A stretch of 64,000 nt of DNA, from NCBI RefSeq assembly GCF_008180445.1, contig NZ_VTER01000007.1:62001-126000 (forward strand). The letters run 5' to 3'. This DNA comes from Bacillus_AB infantis_B (lineage in GTDB: Bacteria > Bacillota > Bacilli > Bacillales > Cytobacillaceae). The notes beneath the pieces are model-generated. The model did no database searches. It had not been told where the DNA came from and saw nothing but the letters and a program-made list of their open reading frames with translations. The translations under genes and the position numbers were made by a program. This document shows, piece by piece, positions 60,403 through 64,000 of this stretch. Every line of letters starts with the position of its first letter. The stretch's first letter is position 1.

Positions 60403-60521
60403 CCATTCATGCATGTGCCGTTCCATTTTTATTTTATATTCAGTGCTGTCCCAATAAAGGAATTGAAATAGCATCCATCGAATATAGTTGCTATCCAGAT
60501 ATATTGAAAGGGGAGGAAAAC

Positions 60522-61466
60522 ATGAACATTTTTGATTCTCACTGCGACGTCCTTTATAAAATGTTTATTAATCCTTCAATTGATTTCAGGAGCAGCAGCC
60601 GGCTGCATATTGATTATGAGAAGCTTAAGAAAGCTGGCTCCAAGGTTCAATGCTTTGCCGTCTATGTCCCGGAATCGGTCCATCCGAACATGAAGTTCCA
60701 TGCTGCACTGTATATGATTGAACTTTTTTACGAAAGGGTGCTGAAGCCGTTCCCGAAGATGAAGCACATCAGGGAAAGAGGGCAGGCATATCAGCTGAAG
60801 GAGGACGAAATCGGCGCAGTCCTGACACTTGAAGGGTGCGACTGCATCGGAGATGACCTCCTTAAGCTGAAAACCCTGATAAGGCTAGGCGTATCTTCTG
60901 TGGGGCTCACCTGGAATTACAGCAATTATGCAGCAGATGGCGCCCTTGAGGAAAGAGGCGCAGGACTATCTTCATTTGGAAAAAAAGCGGTCGGGATCCT
61001 GAATGAAAAGCAGTGCTTATGCGATGTATCCCACCTCTCTGAGAAAGGGTTCTGGGATGTGATGGAACTGGCCGAATTACCTTTTGCCTCCCATTCCAAC
61101 TGCCATGCCCTCTGCCCTGTGCCAAGGAATTTGAACGACAATCAGCTGAAGGCGCTGATTGAGCGGGACAGTGTCATCGGGCTGACATTTGTTCCGGAAT
61201 TTTTGACAGGGACCAAAGAATCCGCGATTTCTGACATCCTTAAGCATGTAGAACATGTCTGTTCCCTGGGAGGAGAAGACCATACCGGTTTTGGATCAGA
61301 TTTTGACGGCATTGATGATACAGTAAAAGGGCTGTCTTCTTTTCAATATTATGGGAACCTAGTAAACGAACTTCAAAAACATTATTCTGAGATACAAGTA
61401 GAAAAATTCCTTTTTCGCAATATGGAAAAAAGGCTGCCTCCTGCAGGAAAAAACGAGATGGACTGA
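60522..61466 (+). CDS. Membrane dipeptidase family M19 protein
   Basis: 314-aa zinc dipeptidase of the M19 (renal dipeptidase) family, a TIM-barrel amidohydrolase that cleaves dipeptides, including D-residue forms. Metal ligands are visible: DSHCD at the start, the bridging Glu in LTLEGCDC, His in DVSHLSEKG and FASHSNCH, and the Asp of GSDFDGID. There is no signal peptide, so a cytoplasmic location is likely. ATG 60522 follows AAAGGGGAGG; upstream open frame to 60366 overlaps the spoVS terminator. In many Bacillus relatives it sits between spoVS and the kor genes. Confidence 0.92.
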   Translation: MNIFDSHCDVLYKMFINPSIDFRSSSRLHIDYEKLKKAGSKVQCFAVYVPESVHPNMKFHAALYMIELFYERVLKPFPKMKHIRERGQAYQLKEDEIGAVLTLEGCDCIGDDLLKLKTLIRLGVSSVGLTWNYSNYAADGALEERGAGLSSFGKKAVGILNEKQCLCDVSHLSEKGFWDVMELAELPFASHSNCHALCPVPRNLNDNQLKALIERDSVIGLTFVPEFLTGTKESAISDILKHVEHVCSLGGEDHTGFGSDFDGIDDTVKGLSSFQYYGNLVNELQKHYSEIQVEKFLFRNMEKRLPPAGKNEMD

Positions 61467-61711
61467 TGAAGGACAACCTTCAAAAATACCACTCAGACGG
61501 GGCCTCGGGAATGTCTCAGGCTCACCTCCTTTCCCGGGATTTATTCTTTGGAAAGGGTTGCTTTTTTCGGGGGTTCGGTCTAGAATTGAAATCGTTTAGT
61601 ACCCTTTTGCACCTTTTTTGAAGCTATTTTCCATTGTTTGATAGGCTGCGGGGGTTTATTAATAGACCATACAATTATACATATATAGAACAATCCGAAG
61701 GGGTGTAATGA

Positions 61712-63448
61712 ATGTTAAAGCAGCTTTCTTGGAAAGTAGGCGGACAGCAGGGGGAAGGAATTGAGAGTACAGGGGAAATCTTCTCAATAGCCCTTAACCG
61801 CCTTGGCTATTATTTATATGGGTACCGGCATTTTTCTTCCAGGATCAAAGGAGGGCATACGAATAATAAGATCCGGGTCAGTACGTCCCAGATCCGCTCA
61901 ATCTCCGACGATCTTGATATTTTAGTAGCTTTTGACCAGGAAACGATCGATGTGAACTATAAAGAGCTTCATGATAAAGGCGTCATCATCGCCGATGCAA
62001 AATTTGATCCGAAGAAGCCTGAGGATACGAATGCATCGCTGTTTGCTGTACCTTTTACTGAGCTTGCCACAGAGCTTGGGACTTCTTTGATGAAAAATAT
62101 GGTCGCTGTCGGCGCGACTTGTGCCATTCTTAACCTGGATATCAAAGTTTTTGAAGAAGTTGTCCAGGAGATTTTCGGCAGAAAAGGGCAGCAGGTTGTC
62201 GATAAGAATATGGAAGCCATCAAAGCCGGATTCGACAGGATGAAGGAACTGGCTGGCGAAGGCGCTGAGCTGATGGAGCTTGAAAAGGCTGATGGGAAAA
62301 AGCGCATGTTCATGATCGGGAATGACGCCATCGCACTTGGTGCTCTTGCCGGCGGCTGCCGCTTCATGGCGGCCTATCCGATTACTCCTGCATCCGAGAT
62401 CATGGAGTACCTGATCAAGAAGCTTCCTCCGCTTGGCGGGAGCGTTATCCAGACAGAAGATGAAATTGCGGCTGTCACTATGGCGATCGGCGCCAACTAT
62501 GGCGGTGTCAGGGCTATGACTGCTTCTGCAGGACCCGGGCTTTCATTAAAGATGGAAGCGATCGGCCTTTCCGGCATTACCGAAACGCCGCTTGTGATCG
62601 TAGACACACAGCGCGGAGGACCTTCTACAGGCCTGCCTACAAAGCAGGAGCAGTCTGACCTGATGGCGATGATCTATGGAACCCATGGGGAAATCCCTAA
62701 GATCGTGTTTGCGCCAAGCACGGTCCAGGAAGCTTTCTATGATGCAGCAGAAGCTTTCAATCTGGCAGAAGAATACCAGTGCCCTGTCATCATGCTTTCT
62801 GACCTTCAGCTGTCTCTCGGCAAACAGACAGTCGAACCGCTGGACTTCAGCCTAGTTGAAATCCGCAGAGGCAAGCTTGTGGATGAAGAGCTGCCTGAAA
62901 TCGAAAACAAAGGATACTTCAAGCGCTATGAAGTGACAGAAGACGGCGTATCCCCGCGCGTGGTGCCGGGCACGAAGAACGGCATCCACCACGTAACCGG
63001 CGTGGAGCATGACGAAACTGGAAAGCCTTCTGAATCCGCAGCAAACCGCAGAGATCAGATGAATAAGCGTTTCCGGAAAGTCGAAAATATCAAATTCAGC
63101 AATCCGATCCATAAAAATGCGCCGCATGAGGAAGCAGATCTCCTGATTGTCGGCTTCAACTCCACAAGGGGAGCGATAGAAGAAGCAATGGGCCGCCTTG
63201 AAAAGGATGGCCTGAAGGTAAATCATGCGCACATCCGCCTGATCCACCCGTTCCCGGCAGAAGAGCTCAGACCTCTGATGGAGTCTAGCAAAAAGGTGGC
63301 TGTGATTGAAAACAATGCAACAGGCCAGCTGGCAAACATCATCAAAATGAATGTCGGCCAGCATCAAAAAATCAATAAGATCCTGAAATATGACGGGAAT
63401 CCGTTCCTGCCGAATGAAATCCATACCACTTGCAAGGAGCTGTTCTAA
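61712..63448 (+). CDS. korA: 2-oxoacid:ferredoxin oxidoreductase, alpha subunit (gamma-alpha fusion)
   Basis: 578 aa. The first ~180 residues are the gamma domain (WKVGGQQGEGIESTGEIFS), fused to the alpha pyrimidine-binding part (AAYPITPASEIMEYL; MTASAGPGLSLKMEA) and the transketolase C-terminal-like domain (AHIRLIHPFPAEELRP). With KorB it decarboxylates a 2-oxoacid, probably 2-oxoglutarate, to the acyl-CoA while reducing ferredoxin. The start follows GAAGGGGTG. A possible promoter is TTGATA (61638) with TAATAG (61660). The gap 61467-61711 carries a CGGGAA/TTCCCG stem. korB begins immediately after the stop. Confidence 0.93.
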   Translation: MLKQLSWKVGGQQGEGIESTGEIFSIALNRLGYYLYGYRHFSSRIKGGHTNNKIRVSTSQIRSISDDLDILVAFDQETIDVNYKELHDKGVIIADAKFDPKKPEDTNASLFAVPFTELATELGTSLMKNMVAVGATCAILNLDIKVFEEVVQEIFGRKGQQVVDKNMEAIKAGFDRMKELAGEGAELMELEKADGKKRMFMIGNDAIALGALAGGCRFMAAYPITPASEIMEYLIKKLPPLGGSVIQTEDEIAAVTMAIGANYGGVRAMTASAGPGLSLKMEAIGLSGITETPLVIVDTQRGGPSTGLPTKQEQSDLMAMIYGTHGEIPKIVFAPSTVQEAFYDAAEAFNLAEEYQCPVIMLSDLQLSLGKQTVEPLDFSLVEIRRGKLVDEELPEIENKGYFKRYEVTEDGVSPRVVPGTKNGIHHVTGVEHDETGKPSESAANRRDQMNKRFRKVENIKFSNPIHKNAPHEEADLLIVGFNSTRGAIEEAMGRLEKDGLKVNHAHIRLIHPFPAEELRPLMESSKKVAVIENNATGQLANIIKMNVGQHQKINKILKYDGNPFLPNEIHTTCKELF

Positions 63449-64000
63449 ATGGCCACATTTAAAGATTTTCGCAATAACGTCAAGCCTAACTGGTGCCCTG
63501 GATGCGGAGACTTCTCTGTCCAGGCCGCCATCCAGCGGGCAGCTGCCAATGTCGGTCTCGAGCCGGACAGCCTTGCGGTGGTTTCCGGCATAGGATGTTC
63601 CGGCAGGATTTCCGGCTATATCAACTCCTATGGATTCCATGGCATCCACGGGCGCGCACTCCCGATTGCCCAGGGCCTTAAAATGGCGAACCGCGATCTG
63701 ACAGTCATCGCTTCCGGCGGCGACGGTGACGGCTTTGCCATCGGGATGGGGCATACCGTCCATTCCATCCGCCGGAATGTCGATATTACCTACATCGTTA
63801 TGGACAATCAGATTTACGGACTGACAAAAGGGCAGACATCACCAAGGTCTGCAGCCGGATTCAAAACAAAGTCCACGCCGCACGGCTCTGTCGAGCAAGC
63901 TATTTCACCGATGGAAATGGCGCTGACAGCCGGGGCAACATTTGTAGCCCAAAGCTTCTCGACTGACCTGAAGGATCTGACTGCGCTGATCGAAGCGGGC
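63449..64000 (+). CDS. korB: 2-oxoacid:ferredoxin oxidoreductase, beta subunit (cut by window end)
   Basis: 184 codons are visible and the frame is open at the window edge; full KorB is about 288 aa. It begins MATFKDFRNNVKPNWCPGCG, with a CxxC iron-sulfur ligand pair, then GIGCSGRISGY and the thiamine diphosphate motif GDGDGFAIGMGH with MDNQIYGLTKGQ. It is the TPP and 4Fe-4S subunit that pairs with KorA. ATG 63449 abuts the korA stop, with CAAGGAGC upstream, so the two are coupled. Confidence 0.93.
   Translation, partial: MATFKDFRNNVKPNWCPGCGDFSVQAAIQRAAANVGLEPDSLAVVSGIGCSGRISGYINSYGFHGIHGRALPIAQGLKMANRDLTVIASGGDGDGFAIGMGHTVHSIRRNVDITYIVMDNQIYGLTKGQTSPRSAAGFKTKSTPHGSVEQAISPMEMALTAGATFVAQSFSTDLKDLTALIEAG

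Noticed and set aside
62852..63763. 303-codon open frame on the - strand opposite korA/korB
   Set aside because: Antisense shadow of two well-conserved genes, with no family resemblance.

Overview
The window is a contiguous piece of a Firmicutes chromosome from an endospore-forming member of the Bacillaceae. Gene order follows the Bacillus subtilis rpsB-to-spoVS region almost gene for gene. Protein sequences look close to Bacillus, Cytobacillus or Mesobacillus, but the genus cannot be fixed by eye. All 54 genes called here lie on the + strand, and no transposase, phage gene, tRNA, rRNA or CRISPR array was seen. Sporulation genes (spoVFA/spoVFB, ymxH, ylxY, spoIIIE, spoVS) confirm a spore former.

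Layout. 1-8.3 kb: tail of a swrB-like gene, then rpsB-tsf-pyrH-frr (translation, UMP kinase, ribosome recycling) and uppS-cdsA-dxr-rseP (undecaprenyl and phospholipid precursors, isoprenoids, site-2 protease). 8.4-15.1 kb: proS and polC. 15.2-25.4 kb: the rimP-nusA-ylxR-ylxQ-infB-ylxP-rbfA-truB-ribF-rpsO-pnp cluster for transcription, translation and RNA turnover. 25.6-34 kb: ylxY, the M16 peptidase mlpA, ymxH, spoVFA-spoVFB (dipicolinate) and asd-dapG-dapA, which supply the lysine/diaminopimelate/dipicolinate branch. 34.5-40 kb: an RNase J, tepA, ylzJ, spoIIIE. 40.3-46.1 kb: a GntR regulator and a complete nucleoside ABC importer (nupNOPQ) with convincing CcpA and CodY sites. 46.2-47.3 kb: a membrane GGDEF protein that is not part of the B. 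subtilis core order. 47.5-55.2 kb: ymfF-ymfH-ymfI-ymfJ-ymfK-rodZ-pgsA-cinA. 55.9-61.5 kb: recA (LexA box), rny, ymdB, spoVS (SigH-like promoter), an M19 dipeptidase. 61.7-64 kb: korA and the start of korB (2-oxoacid:ferredoxin oxidoreductase), cut by the window end.

The coding part is ordinary conserved chromosome. The unusual material lies between genes: a tandem array of about 7.5 hairpin-forming ~53-bp units between mlpA and ymxH; a 240-nt promoter-to-terminator segment between dapA and the RNase J gene that looks like an unassigned structured RNA with mutually exclusive helices; an inverted-repeat-bounded insert between dxr and rseP; two long palindromic repeats between proS and polC; inverted AT-rich repeats in a 757-bp cinA-recA gap; and a possible pseudoknot in the rpsO leader. 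At protein level, the RNase J encoded at the rnjB position keeps every metal ligand that B. subtilis RNase J2 has partly lost. No clearly new multigene system was found.
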